From Chryseobacterium oryzae (GTDB taxonomy: Bacteria > Bacteroidota > Bacteroidia > Flavobacteriales > Weeksellaceae), in assembly GCF_022811665.1 (NCBI RefSeq), contig NZ_CP094529.1:2108001-2172000 (forward strand): 64,000 bases of DNA, given 5' to 3'. Positions 41,554 to 51,522 of the stretch are shown here, piece by piece (positions within the stretch are counted from its first letter, which is position 1; every line of letters starts with the position of its first letter). A program made the position numbers and the translations under genes. The notes beneath the pieces were generated by a model, which worked only from the letters and a program-made list of their open reading frames with translations, was not told where the DNA came from and did no database searches.

Positions 41554-43413
41554 ATGAAAATATACTTTTCTTTGCTATTTACTTTGTTTTTCCTTTTTGG
41601 AAAATCGCAGTCGGACAATTCAAAGGACAGCTTCGTAAAAGATAACTTTACAAAGAAAGAATTTTATATCACAATGCGGGACGGAATAAAATTGTTTACG
41701 GCAGTTTACATCCCAAAAGATATTTCAAGAAAAAATAAATATCCTTTTTTAATGCAGAGAACCTGCTACAGTATTGCTCCTTATGGTGAAAATGAATACC
41801 GAAAAAGTATTGGTCCCAATAAATACCTTATGAATGACAAATATATTTTTGTTTTTCAGGATGTAAGAGGAAGGTATATGAGTGAGGGAACTTTTACCAA
41901 TATGACTCCTCAGGTAAATCATAAAACAAAAAAAGATGTAGACGAAAGTACAGACACTTATGATACTATAGAATATCTTTTAAAGAACATTAAAGACAAC
42001 AATGGTAAAGTTGGGCAATATGGCACTTCTTACCCGGGTTTTTATACTGCTGTAGGAACTCTTTCTCAGCATCCGGCATTGGTAGCTTCTTCTCCACAGG
42101 CTCCTATTTCAGATTTCTGGAATGATGATTTTCTTCATAATGGAAAATTTATGCTCGGATACTTCAAAACATTTCCTGTATTCGGTGTTCAGAAAACAAA
42201 GCCAGAAACTAAAGCATGGTATACCGATTCTATGATTAAAACAACTTCTGAAGACGGATTGAAATTCTACAGAGAAATGGGTACTCTAAAAGATGGTTAT
42301 GAAAAATATTATAAAAACAACTTTTTCATGACCGAAATAATGAACCATCCCAATTATGATGAATATTGGCAAAAAAGAAGTCTTTTACCTCATTTTAAAG
42401 ACATTAAGCATGCCGTAATGACTGTTGGAGGCTGGTTTGATGCAGAGGATCTTTCCGGACCTTTAAACATTTATAAAACCATAGAAAAGACGAGTCCAAA
42501 GGCAAAAAACACAATCGTAATGGGGCCTTTCTCTCACGGAGGCTGGTCTAGAGAAGAAGGAAAGCATTTTCACAATCAGATATACTTCGGAGATAGCATT
42601 GCAACGTATTATCAAAAAAATATTGAGAGAAAATTCTTCAACCATTATCTTAAAGGCAACAGCACGAAAGATGCCGGTTTACCTGAAGCTTTAATGTATG
42701 ATACAGGTTCTAAAGAATGGCGTGAATTTTCGGTTTATCCTCCAAAAGAATCCCAAAAAATCAGATTTTATTTATCTGAAAAAACATTAAAAAACACTCC
42801 CGAAAATGGCTTTTCAGAATATTACAGCGATCCGGAAAACCCAGTTTTAAGTTCGGAAAACTTAAAAGATTTCAATGGATTTACCCCAAGAAATTATATG
42901 TCAGAAGATCAGCGGTTTGCAGTTGGAAGACCGGATGTTCTTACTTTTACGACAGATATTCTTAATGATGATCTTACTTTTGCCGGAGAAATTTTGGCGA
43001 AGCTGAATATTGCGTCTACATCAACAGATGCAGATTTTGCGGTTAAAATAATTGATGTTTATCCTGAAGATTTTAAGCCTACAGAAAAAAAAGAAGGCGT
43101 TATTTACGGAAATTACCATCAGATGGTAAGAAGTGAGATTATGCCCGCAAGATTCAGAAATTCCCGTGAAAAAGCTGAAGCTTTAGTTCCCAACCAAAAA
43201 ACAGCAGTCGATTTTAGGTTGCAGGATGTGGTTCATACTTTTAAGAAAGGGCACAAAATACAGATTCAGATAAGTTCAACATGGTTTCCTCTTTTCAGTG
43301 TCAATCCGCAAAAGTTTTTAGACAACCCAAACTCTGCCACAAAAGAAGATTACACCAAAGCTTTTATAAAAATTTTTGAAGACAGTGCCATTGAAGCAGA
43401 TGTTTTAAAATAA
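41554..43413 (+). CDS. CocE/NonD-family serine hydrolase (X-Pro peptidase-like)
   Basis: A 619-residue secreted or periplasmic hydrolase with a signal peptide (1-19). The catalytic serine lies in VGQYGTSYPGFY, the Asp in GGWFDAEDL and the His in MGPFSHGGW. The C-terminal jelly-roll (about 400-619) completes the S15/CocE layout. Members cleave X-Pro dipeptides, acyl esters or beta-lactams; a glutaryl-7-ACA-acylase or dipeptidyl-peptidase annotation is typical, but the substrate is undetermined. It stands alone between two terminators. Confidence 0.88.
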   Translation: MKIYFSLLFTLFFLFGKSQSDNSKDSFVKDNFTKKEFYITMRDGIKLFTAVYIPKDISRKNKYPFLMQRTCYSIAPYGENEYRKSIGPNKYLMNDKYIFVFQDVRGRYMSEGTFTNMTPQVNHKTKKDVDESTDTYDTIEYLLKNIKDNNGKVGQYGTSYPGFYTAVGTLSQHPALVASSPQAPISDFWNDDFLHNGKFMLGYFKTFPVFGVQKTKPETKAWYTDSMIKTTSEDGLKFYREMGTLKDGYEKYYKNNFFMTEIMNHPNYDEYWQKRSLLPHFKDIKHAVMTVGGWFDAEDLSGPLNIYKTIEKTSPKAKNTIVMGPFSHGGWSREEGKHFHNQIYFGDSIATYYQKNIERKFFNHYLKGNSTKDAGLPEALMYDTGSKEWREFSVYPPKESQKIRFYLSEKTLKNTPENGFSEYYSDPENPVLSSENLKDFNGFTPRNYMSEDQRFAVGRPDVLTFTTDILNDDLTFAGEILAKLNIASTSTDADFAVKIIDVYPEDFKPTEKKEGVIYGNYHQMVRSEIMPARFRNSREKAEALVPNQKTAVDFRLQDVVHTFKKGHKIQIQISSTWFPLFSVNPQKFLDNPNSATKEDYTKAFIKIFEDSAIEADVLK

Positions 43414-43416
43414 TTT

Positions 43417-43452
43417 AAAGAGAGAGTTGTAAATTTTGTTTCTCTCTTTTTT
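43417..43452 (+). terminator. Intrinsic terminator after the CocE-like gene
   Basis: AAAGAGAGA pairs with TCTCTCTTT, followed by a T run, at the end of the plus-strand gene and near the convergent sterol-desaturase gene. Confidence 0.75.
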
Positions 43453-43469
43453 AAACCAAGAAAAAATCA

Positions 43470-44381
43470 CTATTTAGTATTTCTTCTACTCAGATATTCT
43501 TTTTGATATTGTTTCACTGTTTTCCCGGTTCCATCATGCTTCCAACCGGGAGAATTGAAAATATAATTTATTCTGTCTGAAATTTTTAATCCGGGCTGCT
43601 TAATATCTTTCCATATTTTACGCCATTCATATAAGAGAACTGTATCCGGATTATTGTTGGGCATTTTAGGATAAATCCCAAATTTTACTGGCACATTAGA
43701 ATCTTCTTTTTCGAATGTTCCGAATATTTTATCCCAAATAATAAGGCACATCCCCATATTTTTGTCGAGATACTTCACATTACAGGCATGATGTACTCTG
43801 TGATGAGAAGGTGTTACCAAGATGTATTCTAACACTCCCAGACTTTTTACAGCCTGAGTATGAATCCAAGTTCCGTAAACCTGCCCTATTGCATATACCA
43901 CCATAATATGCCAAGGATTGAAACCTAAAAAAGCCAGCGGAGAAAAATACAGATATCGGTACAATGGCTGCAGAACGGGACTTCTGAAACCCGTCGTAAG
44001 ATTAAAATATTCTGAATTGTGATGTGTAATATGAACTGCCCAAAAAGCTCTTGAATGATGATCTACATAATGTAAAACATAATATGCAAAATCTGTAGCA
44101 ATAAAACAGAAAACCCAATACCAAACAGTAAATTTCCACGTAAAAAGACTATGATTGTAAAAAAAGAACATTACTCCCATCGCAAAAACCTTCATTATCA
44201 AGTCTAAACCGAAATTCATCAGTGCAAGATAAATACTGGTTGCAACATCTTTTCCGTTGTATAATTTAGCTTCAGAGATATGGCTGTAAATCATCTCAGC
44301 AAGAATTACAGCAGCAAGAATAGGAATAGACCACGCATAAACACTTTCGAGACCATCTTCTCCCACAAAGAAATCCATCAT
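43470..44381 (-). CDS. Sterol desaturase / fatty acid hydroxylase family protein
   Basis: About 303 residues with several membrane helices and the His boxes of the di-iron FA_hydroxylase family: HYVDHHSRAFWAVHITHH (HxxxH...HxxHH) and SHHRVHHACN. These hold a non-haem di-iron centre used to hydroxylate or desaturate lipids. A hydroxylated fatty acid or carotenoid-type substrate is plausible; flavobacteria lack sterols. The start at 44381 (tandem ATGs, the next at 44378) follows the TAAATTTG promoter by 18 bases; the longer TTG frame overlaps the promoter. Confidence 0.85.
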   Translation of the reverse strand: MMDFFVGEDGLESVYAWSIPILAAVILAEMIYSHISEAKLYNGKDVATSIYLALMNFGLDLIMKVFAMGVMFFFYNHSLFTWKFTVWYWVFCFIATDFAYYVLHYVDHHSRAFWAVHITHHNSEYFNLTTGFRSPVLQPLYRYLYFSPLAFLGFNPWHIMVVYAIGQVYGTWIHTQAVKSLGVLEYILVTPSHHRVHHACNVKYLDKNMGMCLIIWDKIFGTFEKEDSNVPVKFGIYPKMPNNNPDTVLLYEWRKIWKDIKQPGLKISDRINYIFNSPGWKHDGTGKTVKQYQKEYLSRRNTK

Positions 44382-44399
44382 TACCAGTTTATTTTGGTA

Positions 44400-44407
44400 C
44401 AAATTTA
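44400..44407 (-). promoter_or_regulatory. Putative promoter -7 element of the sterol-desaturase-family gene
   Basis: Minus-strand TAAATTTG, an exact TAnnTTTG match, 18 bases before the chosen start. Confidence 0.55.
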
Positions 44408-44459
44408 GGATTTTAGAAAAGTTCTGTAAAAGATTTTTTCTTTTTTAATTGAAATTTAA

Positions 44460-45494
44460 TTAATCGGCAGATTTATTTGCCAATTGTCCGCAAGCAGCAT
44501 CTATATCTCCACCGCGGCTTTTTCTTACCACGCAAACAATACCGGCATTTTCCAATTGTCGGATATAGTTTTCTTCTGCCTGTTTATTACACTGATCGTA
44601 TTTTCCGTCTCCTATAGGATTATACTGAATTAAATTAACCTTAGAAGGAACCTGTCTGCAATATTTAATGAGTGCTTTAATATCTTCATCCGTATCGTTA
44701 ATTCCTTTCCAGACACAATATTCAAAGGTAATAACAGAACCAGTTTTAGAATACCAATATTGCAAAGCCTCCATAATCTCAGTCAGCGGAAATTTATCCG
44801 AGAAAGGCATTATTTCATTCCGTTTGGTTTCTATTGCCGAATGGAGAGAAAGTGCCAATTTTACTTTCAATCCTTCATCCGCCAACATTTTAATCATTTT
44901 AGGAATTCCGGACGTAGAAACGGTAATTCTTCTTGCCGACATTCCCAATCCTTCCGGCTGGGTAATTTTCCTAATAGCTTCAACAACATTTTTGTAGTTC
45001 ATCATCGGTTCTCCCATCCCCATAAAAACAATATTGGAGAGAGGTCTATCGAAATACATTTTACTCTGACTGTCGATTAAAGCAACCTGATCTACAATTT
45101 CTGCTACTTCAAGATTTCGCATTCTCTTCAGCCTTGCAGTAGCACAGAATTCGCAGTTTAGAGAGCATCCAACCTGAGAAGACACGCACGCCGTAGTTCT
45201 TGTTTCGGTAGGAATTAAAACAGATTCTACCAATAATCCGTCATGAAGTTTTACTCCATTTTTAATGGTTCCATCTCTACTTTTCTGCAACAAATCTACA
45301 GAAACAGGATTAATGATATATTCTTCGGCTATTTTGTCCCGAAGCTGTTTAGAAAGATTGGTCATTTCATCAATCGAATGGAGATTTTTACTCCACAACC
45401 AATCGTAAACCTGTTTCGCACGAAAAGGTTTTTCTCCCAAAGAAACAAAGTAATCTTTGAGTTGGTCGAGTGATAAAGTTCGGATATCTTTCAT
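44460..45494 (-). CDS. rlmN: 23S rRNA (adenine-2503-C2)-methyltransferase, radical SAM
   Basis: A 344-residue cytoplasmic enzyme that methylates A2503 of 23S rRNA, and in some species A37 of tRNA, using two SAM molecules. The [4Fe-4S] motif GCSLNCEFCATA (C-x3-C-x2-C), the SAM segment FMGMGEPMMNY and the catalytic cysteine near the C-terminus (GDIDAACGQL) are present. No link to neighbours beyond same-strand placement upstream of queA by coordinates (88-base gap). Confidence 0.95.
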   Translation of the reverse strand: MKDIRTLSLDQLKDYFVSLGEKPFRAKQVYDWLWSKNLHSIDEMTNLSKQLRDKIAEEYIINPVSVDLLQKSRDGTIKNGVKLHDGLLVESVLIPTETRTTACVSSQVGCSLNCEFCATARLKRMRNLEVAEIVDQVALIDSQSKMYFDRPLSNIVFMGMGEPMMNYKNVVEAIRKITQPEGLGMSARRITVSTSGIPKMIKMLADEGLKVKLALSLHSAIETKRNEIMPFSDKFPLTEIMEALQYWYSKTGSVITFEYCVWKGINDTDEDIKALIKYCRQVPSKVNLIQYNPIGDGKYDQCNKQAEENYIRQLENAGIVCVVRKSRGGDIDAACGQLANKSAD

Positions 45495-45582
45495 TATGTT
45501 GTTGGGTATGGGATGTCAGAAAATGGAAGAAAATTGAGTGCCGAATTATAAACTTCCAGCACCCAATTTTCAGCTTCCTGCT

Positions 45583-46632
45583 TTATAAAATTAACATGGC
45601 ATCGCCATAAGAGTAAAATTTATATTTTTCTTTAACTGCCTCTTCATACGCATGCATAATAAAATCTTTACCTGCAAACGCTGCAATCATCATAATTAAA
45701 GTAGATTTTGGCGTGTGGAAATTGGTAATCATAGAATTTGCAATTCCGAAATCGTGGGGCGGATAGATAAATTTGTTTGTCCAACCCTGAAAAGCAGATA
45801 TTTTCTTATTAGAAGAAACTGAAGTTTCTATTGCTCTCATTGTAGTTGTTCCTACTGCACAAACTCTTCTGTTTTCCTGTACTGCTCTATTGATGATTTC
45901 TGCATTTTTTTCATCAATAATAACCTCTTCAGACTCCATTTTATGCTTAGAAAGATCTTCTACCTCAATTGGGTTGAAAGTTCCCAATCCTACGTGAAGC
46001 GTAATTTCTGCAAAATCTACCCCTTTAATTTCCAATCTTTTCATAAGATGTTTAGAGAAATGCAGACCTGCAGTAGGTGCCGCAACAGCTCCTTCTATTT
46101 TAGCATAAATTGTCTGGTATCTTTCTGCATCTTCAGGTTCAACCTCTCTTTTGATATATTTCGGAAGTGGAGTTTCTCCCAACTCCTTCAACTTCGCTCT
46201 GAATTCTTCATAAGAACCATCAAATAAAAATCTTAAAGTTCTTCCTCTTGAAGTGGTATTATCGATAACCTCAGCAACCAAAGATTCATCTTCTGTAAAG
46301 AATAACTTGTTCCCAATTCTTATTTTTCTTGCAGGATCTACCAAAACATCCCAAACACGAGTTTCTTTGTCTAGTTCTCTTAATAAGAAAACTTCAATTT
46401 TGGCACCTGTTTTTTCTTTATTTCCGTAAAGACGTGCAGGGAAAACTTTGGTATTATTGAAAATAAACAAATCTTTTTCGTCGAAATAATCTACTACATC
46501 TTTAAAAAGTTTATGCTCAATGGTTTCAGTTTTTCTGTTAAGAACCATGAGTCTTGCTTCATCTCTGTGCTCTGAAGGGTGTTCTGCCAGCAATTCGGCA
46601 GGAAGGTCGAAATTAAAATCGGATGTCTTCAT
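45583..46632 (-). CDS. queA: S-adenosylmethionine:tRNA ribosyltransferase-isomerase
   Basis: A 349-residue enzyme that transfers the ribosyl group of SAM to preQ1-modified tRNA to give epoxyqueuosine. Family motifs are [11 protein letters not shown] near 56-66, GAKIEVFLL, '[18 protein letters not shown]' and '[10 protein letters not shown]', with [18 protein letters not shown] near the C-terminus. The length is normal. It is transcribed towards rlmN, with an A+T-rich palindrome over its putative promoter. Confidence 0.95.
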   Translation of the reverse strand: MKTSDFNFDLPAELLAEHPSEHRDEARLMVLNRKTETIEHKLFKDVVDYFDEKDLFIFNNTKVFPARLYGNKEKTGAKIEVFLLRELDKETRVWDVLVDPARKIRIGNKLFFTEDESLVAEVIDNTTSRGRTLRFLFDGSYEEFRAKLKELGETPLPKYIKREVEPEDAERYQTIYAKIEGAVAAPTAGLHFSKHLMKRLEIKGVDFAEITLHVGLGTFNPIEVEDLSKHKMESEEVIIDEKNAEIINRAVQENRRVCAVGTTTMRAIETSVSSNKKISAFQGWTNKFIYPPHDFGIANSMITNFHTPKSTLIMMIAAFAGKDFIMHAYEEAVKEKYKFYSYGDAMLIL

Positions 46633-46660
46633 TTTTTAAATTACGGTTTAAAAATTATAC

Positions 46661-46681
46661 AAAATTACAGACTGTAATTTT
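46661..46681. promoter_or_regulatory. Perfect palindrome overlapping the putative queA promoter
   Basis: AAAATTACAG-A-CTGTAATTTT has 10-base arms with a single central base. The minus-strand arm contains TAATTTTG (46660-46667), a TAnnTTTG element, 28 bases before the queA start. Operator, protein site or transcript hairpin cannot be separated by eye. Confidence 0.45.
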
Positions 46682-46831
46682 GAGAGGTGCAAATATACAA
46701 CATTCTACACCCCTTTGTCAAGCATTAATTTCACATCCTTTTATTCATAAGGGATACAAGAGGGTAATTTGTTATTGAACTCCTTTTTTTGAGAAAAATT
46801 TTCGCTATTTTAGCATCCAAAAATAGAAACG

Positions 46832-47524
46832 ATGAGCAAATATTCAATTGAATCTTTTGTACAGGAAACAAAAGAGAACCCTTTAGAAAGAGATTATTTC
46901 GAACTGGAAAAACCAGCACTTTTAGAAATTAATTTGAACAATCAATCAGTTTGGACAAAAGCAGGAAGTATGGTGGGCTATGTTGGAAATATTAATTTTG
47001 AAAGACAGGGTATGCTTTCCGGCGGACTGGGGAATTTATTAAAAAAAGCAATCAGCGGTGAAGGTTCTAAGCTGATGAAAGCGGAAGGAACAGGTAAATT
47101 ATATGTCGCCGATGATGGAAAGAAAGTAAGAATATTACATCTGAATAATGAGACTGTTTGTGTAAACGGAAATGATGTTTTGGCACACGAACAAAGTATA
47201 AAAAGTGATATTACAATGCTGAAAAGTATCGCTGGGGTTATGTCGGGCGGATTATTTCAGGTAAAACTTTCAGGAACGGGACATATTGCTATTACAACTC
47301 ATGGAGAACCGTTAACATTATTGGTAACTCCAGACTCACCCGTTTTTACAGATCCAAATGCAACCGTTGCATGGTCTGGAAATTTAAGTCCGGAACTAAA
47401 AACAAGTGTTTCTTTAAAAAGTTTGATTGGAAGAGGAAGCGGAGAAGAGTTTCAGATGAAATTTTCGGGTAATGGTTGGGTATTGATACAACCGTATGAA
47501 GAAGTTTATAGGATTGAGAAGTAG
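46832..47524 (+). CDS. AIM24-family protein
   Basis: A 230-residue protein of the AIM24 (DUF124/TrpRNA-binding-attenuation-like fold) family, made of a repeated beta-roll: 'LLEINLNNQSVWTKAGSMVGYVGNINFERQGM', 'GTGKLYVADDGKKVRILHL', 'FQVKLSGTGHIAITTHGEPL' and 'EFQMKFSGNGWVLIQPYEE'. In bacteria the function is unknown; some relatives are secreted or membrane-associated. No signal peptide is seen. Confidence 0.87.
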   Translation: MSKYSIESFVQETKENPLERDYFELEKPALLEINLNNQSVWTKAGSMVGYVGNINFERQGMLSGGLGNLLKKAISGEGSKLMKAEGTGKLYVADDGKKVRILHLNNETVCVNGNDVLAHEQSIKSDITMLKSIAGVMSGGLFQVKLSGTGHIAITTHGEPLTLLVTPDSPVFTDPNATVAWSGNLSPELKTSVSLKSLIGRGSGEEFQMKFSGNGWVLIQPYEEVYRIEK

Positions 47525-47577
47525 TAGCCATTTTAATCTATGAAAGTAAAAGCAAGGAAAATTCCGTGCTTTTTAAT

Positions 47578-48246
47578 TTAATCTTTAAAATCAGACCAAT
47601 GCTCAGGTTCTTTTAAAATTTTAGGTAATTCTATTGTTAAATCAACTTTTTGAATTCCTTCCAAAATATTAAATTTACTAACATTAGAATTATATTTATA
47701 CTCAACAGATTTAACCATAAACTTTTTATTTGGGTCTAGCATACCTCTCAATTGTTTTTCAGCATCCCTCGTAATTATATGATCTATTCCAAAATTAATA
47801 TAGTCAAAATCTCCAATTTCCAGATTTACTGTTGCATCAATAATCTTTTTTTTTCGGCTTGCATCCTTATAGACTATGAACTCATATTTCAAAGAATCTA
47901 GTTTTTTAATTTGAAAAACCTCATTCCTTTTGTAAGAATTTTCAGGATTATACCCTTTATTAATTTTTCTTGAATACTTATAAATGAAACTAATATTGGA
48001 CTGTAATTTATTTACTTTAAAAACATGTTTAACTTTAAGATCTTTGGAATAAATTATCCCGATAATTTTATTGTTTTCATTTTCCAAAAACATTTCATCC
48101 TCATTTTTCGAACTATAAAACCATTGTTTGGTGAAAGTATCTTTATTGGTTTTATAACTTTCTTTCAAAAAGTAATCAAAATGATATTCCTGAGATAGTA
48201 AAACTGTTGATATAAAACAAAAAAATATTAAAAGAAAGTTTCTCAT
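47578..48246 (-). CDS. Uncharacterised secreted protein
   Basis: About 222 residues with a signal peptide (1-19, 'FLLIFFCFISTVLLSQ') and a Lys- and Tyr-rich body with repeated beta-strand-like stretches. No family recognised. The ATG at 48246 is preferred because a TAAATTTTTG promoter-like element precedes it and the longer frame starts within that region. Surface or periplasmic location is inferred from the signal; no lipobox or T9SS sorting domain is seen. Confidence 0.7.
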   Translation of the reverse strand: MRNFLLIFFCFISTVLLSQEYHFDYFLKESYKTNKDTFTKQWFYSSKNEDEMFLENENNKIIGIIYSKDLKVKHVFKVNKLQSNISFIYKYSRKINKGYNPENSYKRNEVFQIKKLDSLKYEFIVYKDASRKKKIIDATVNLEIGDFDYINFGIDHIITRDAEKQLRGMLDPNKKFMVKSVEYKYNSNVSKFNILEGIQKVDLTIELPKILKEPEHWSDFKD

Positions 48247-48386
48247 TGCAAAAAATTTTAGCACAAAAATTTAATTAAAGATATCTTTAGATTATCTGCT
48301 TGTTATAGACTAAAGAGATTTTATTTTTAGTTTATTAATTATTTGTGAACAACAAATATATCTTTTTTATTGGAAATATTTTACAC

Positions 48387-48875
48387 TTATAAATGATCCA
48401 ATATTTTCTTCCAATCCTCAAATTTTCTTTTAAAAGAAATGGTGTGAAGCGGACTTGTCGATGGCAATAAGTAAATCGGAATTCTAAAGTTTTTACCTAA
48501 TAATTTCTGTAAACTTTTGTAAGATTTGCCGCCATTGCAAAATATTGCTGTAATGTTGGGATAATTTTCTAAAAGTTCTTCAACTTGATTGGCTTCTTCA
48601 TTTTTTATTTCTGAATCTAGGCTTCCTTTTCTTTCACAAGAATCGATAACATCCCAAAGTGCAATTCTATGCTTTTTTAAAACGGCTACTCTTTCTTCAT
48701 AATCTTCTGTAAATCCTTCATTAAAAAGCTGAAAGATAATCCTCCAGAATTTATTTTGAGGATGACCGTAATATTGCTGTTTTTCCAAAGATTTCACTCC
48801 AGGAATAGAACCTAATATTAAAATTTTAGAATTACGATTAATAATAGGTGAAAATGAAGATATTCTGTTTTGCAT
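48387..48875 (-). CDS. DNA-deoxyinosine glycosylase (uracil-DNA glycosylase superfamily)
   Basis: A 162-residue protein of the MUG/TDG-like branch: 'LILGSIPGVKSLEKQQYYGHPQNKFWRIIF' near 19-48 and the C-terminal 'LLPSTSPLHT' loop. Such enzymes excise deaminated bases such as hypoxanthine or uracil from DNA for base-excision repair. Substrate preference is a family-level inference. It is a standalone gene. Confidence 0.87.
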   Translation of the reverse strand: MQNRISSFSPIINRNSKILILGSIPGVKSLEKQQYYGHPQNKFWRIIFQLFNEGFTEDYEERVAVLKKHRIALWDVIDSCERKGSLDSEIKNEEANQVEELLENYPNITAIFCNGGKSYKSLQKLLGKNFRIPIYLLPSTSPLHTISFKRKFEDWKKILDHL

Positions 48876-48954
48876 CGCAAGAAATTTTTCTAAAGCTAAT
48901 CAACAAAAAACGGACAAATGAATGTCCGTTTTTACTATATTTTTTCAATTATGT

Positions 48955-50949
48955 TTACAAAGTTTCTTTCAGCCAATCGAAAAACTCTCTTTGCCAAACC
49001 AAACCATTTTGCGGATGAAGCACCCAGTGATTTTCGTTCGGGAAATACAGAAATTTAGACTTTAATCCTCTTAACTTAGCTGCCTGAAACGCTTCCTGAC
49101 CTTGTTCGTAAGGAACTCTGTAATCAATTCCGCCCTGTATAATCATAATCGGTTTATTCCATTTTTCTACAAAATTACTTGGGTTAAATTCTGTATATGC
49201 TTTAGGAAGTGGTTTTTCCCATGGTGAACCAAGATCCCAATTGGCAAACCATAATTCTTCAGTTGTTAAATACCAGGATTTCATATCAAACAATCCGTCG
49301 TGGGCAATAAATGTCTTGAATCTGTTATTGTGAATTCCCGCCAACATAAAAACACTATATCCACCATAACTTGCACCAACAGCCGCCACTCTATCGCCAT
49401 CTACATAAGGTAAAGTTTTAGCAAAATCTGTCGCTGCCAAATAATCCCTCATTGGTTGTCCGCCCCAATCTTTGGAGATTTCTTCGTTCCATTTTGTTCC
49501 CCAACCCGGCATTCCTCTTCTGTTTGGAGCTACTACAATATATCCATTCGCAGCCATTAAAGAAAAATTCCATCGTGTGCTGAAAAATTGTGTCAACGCA
49601 GATTGAGGACCACCTTGGCAATACACTAAAGTAGGATATTTTTTATTCGGGTCAAAATTTGGTGGATAATGAAACCACACTCCCATTTCTTTTCCGTCTG
49701 AAGTTTTCACCATTTTCAGTTCAGACTTTCCTTGAGCTAATTTTGCATAAACATCTTTATTGGCATCGGTTATCTGCTTTAATGCTCCGTTTTTAAGATT
49801 AACGGCATAGATTTCAGAGGCATGGTTTATGTCTGTTTTGGAAACTAAAAGTGAAGTTTTCTGATCTGCAAAAATCTCATTAATATCAAAATCACCTTTT
49901 GTAATCTGCTGAATTTTAGAATCTTTAGGATTTAAAGAAAACAATTGTTTGGTTCCTCTATAAGCTGCTGTAAAATAAATAGATTTAGAATCTCCGCTCC
50001 AAAAAACATCTCCGGAAACAGATTCGTCCCAAGATTTTGTAAGATTTGAAGTTTTCCCGGACTTCCAGTCCATTAATTTAATATCATTTTTATCTGCTTC
50101 ATAACCATCTCTTTCCATACTTTGCCAAACAAGAGATTTACCATCCGGACTGAATTTAGGGTTCAAATCATACCCTTTATTCGACTCTGTTAAATTTTTT
50201 GTTGTTCCGGAAGCTAAATCGTAAGCAAAAATGTCGGTATTGGTACTTGTAGAATAATCTTTTCCGCTTTTCGGCTTCGTAACATATAAAAGCTGAGTAG
50301 AATCTGGACTGAAAATAAAATCTTCGGCACCTCCAAAAGGTCTCTGCGGCGAATCCCACATTTTGCCTTCCAGTAAATCCTTTGCAGAATCTATGTTTGC
50401 CGCAGCATCTACTACAAAAACATGATTGTATTTGCCTTCATTAAAATAATCCCAATGTCTGTGATTGAGATCGGTATAAACCTGAGCTGTAGTTTTGGGC
50501 GTATCCGTAAATTTATCTTTACCCATCACTTTTTCAACCAAAACCTGCTTGCTGAAAGCTATTTTCTTCCCATCTGGAGAAATAACGATATTATCTGCTT
50601 CGTCGATGGTATAAAATTCTGTCCAAGTTTTACCGCTGTCTTTAGAAAGGTAAATTTTATCGCCTTCCTGTGCATATAATCCGTTTTTATCCCACTGAAT
50701 TAATGCTTTTTTACCTAAATCTATTTTTGCAGACTGATTATTTATTACATTCAGCAGATAATTCTCATTTTTCGTTTTTTCTGTTTTAAGATCAACCTGT
50801 CCTATTTTGTAAATTAGCGACGACTGATCCGGAGAAACTGCCTGAACTCCGACTTTCTTTAATGTCCAAAGAATTTCCGGCGTCATTACTTGTTGTGCAT
50901 TCATGAGAAGAGGAGCTGCTAAAGCCAGCAGACTGTGTTTCAATTTCAT
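48955..50949 (-). CDS. S9-family (prolyl oligopeptidase-type) serine peptidase
   Basis: About 664 residues with a signal peptide (1-18, ending NAQQ), a beta-propeller-like middle (about 30-400) with repeated 'FSPDGKSLVW'-type blades, and a C-terminal alpha/beta hydrolase. The triad is GASYGGYS (Ser), GGIDYRVP (Asp) and NENHWVLH (His). It probably acts in the periplasm on oligopeptides, in the manner of dipeptidyl-peptidases. The ATG at 50949 is used because the longer frame starts with TTG and lacks a signal at its N-terminus. Confidence 0.9.
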   Translation of the reverse strand: MKLKHSLLALAAPLLMNAQQVMTPEILWTLKKVGVQAVSPDQSSLIYKIGQVDLKTEKTKNENYLLNVINNQSAKIDLGKKALIQWDKNGLYAQEGDKIYLSKDSGKTWTEFYTIDEADNIVISPDGKKIAFSKQVLVEKVMGKDKFTDTPKTTAQVYTDLNHRHWDYFNEGKYNHVFVVDAAANIDSAKDLLEGKMWDSPQRPFGGAEDFIFSPDSTQLLYVTKPKSGKDYSTSTNTDIFAYDLASGTTKNLTESNKGYDLNPKFSPDGKSLVWQSMERDGYEADKNDIKLMDWKSGKTSNLTKSWDESVSGDVFWSGDSKSIYFTAAYRGTKQLFSLNPKDSKIQQITKGDFDINEIFADQKTSLLVSKTDINHASEIYAVNLKNGALKQITDANKDVYAKLAQGKSELKMVKTSDGKEMGVWFHYPPNFDPNKKYPTLVYCQGGPQSALTQFFSTRWNFSLMAANGYIVVAPNRRGMPGWGTKWNEEISKDWGGQPMRDYLAATDFAKTLPYVDGDRVAAVGASYGGYSVFMLAGIHNNRFKTFIAHDGLFDMKSWYLTTEELWFANWDLGSPWEKPLPKAYTEFNPSNFVEKWNKPIMIIQGGIDYRVPYEQGQEAFQAAKLRGLKSKFLYFPNENHWVLHPQNGLVWQREFFDWLKETL

Positions 50950-51111
50950 ATTACATTCATTTTTAAAAGAATTTTCTGTACAAAAATTCAAAGATTGCCA
51001 AAGTTAATATTTAATACAAAATTAACCGAACGAAATTGAAATGAATTTAAAAAACAGTCTTCAAAATTAAATTAATTTGTTTCCTGAACTAAAGAAAATC
51101 AGTCTTATAAT

Positions 51112-51140
51112 AATAAAAAATCCCGCTCACATTGGCGGGA
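51112..51140 (-). terminator. Intrinsic terminator after the acidic-protein gene
   Basis: On the minus strand TCCCGC pairs with GCGGGA around an 8-base loop and is followed by TTTTTT. Confidence 0.85.
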
Positions 51141-51145
51141 TGATA

Positions 51146-51439
51146 TTAAGAAATGAGATCTTCATTGGTTTCTTCGTGGTCATCTTCATTGTCACTTGTA
51201 CTATAAAAACTGTTCTCTTCATCAGGAAGCTGGTTGGTAATCTGTTCAAAATTATCATCATCTTCCGCACCGGGAACATCCAACCCAAAAGGCATTTCAT
51301 TGTTTACTTCATTGGGATTGGTAATGGGATTTCCGTCTCCATCTAAGGCAATATGCTCTTCTCTGTTGAATATATCTTCACCTGCATTATAATCCATTTC
51401 CTTTAGCTTTCTGTTTTGTTCATTAAGGTTATCTTCCAT
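51146..51439 (-). CDS. Uncharacterised highly acidic 97-residue protein
   Basis: A soluble protein in which Asp, Glu and Asn dominate, with very few basic residues, no signal peptide and no hydrophobic core. It is likely to be intrinsically disordered and strongly negative. No family recognised. Its own terminator supports expression. Similar acidic proteins can bind metals or basic partners, but nothing here shows that. Confidence 0.65.
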   Translation of the reverse strand: MEDNLNEQNRKLKEMDYNAGEDIFNREEHIALDGDGNPITNPNEVNNEMPFGLDVPGAEDDDNFEQITNQLPDEENSFYSTSDNEDDHEETNEDLIS

Positions 51440-51522
51440 GATACTAATATTTTTTTGATATGATGAAACAAGACAAAAATAGTTCCAATTGTTTATTGAA
51501 CTTTTACTTTTTTTAAAAGTTT

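Noticed and set aside
46731..46919. 62-residue minus-strand ORF over the AIM24 start
   Set aside because: It lies mostly in the AIM24 gene on the other strand and in its promoter; no family or start support.
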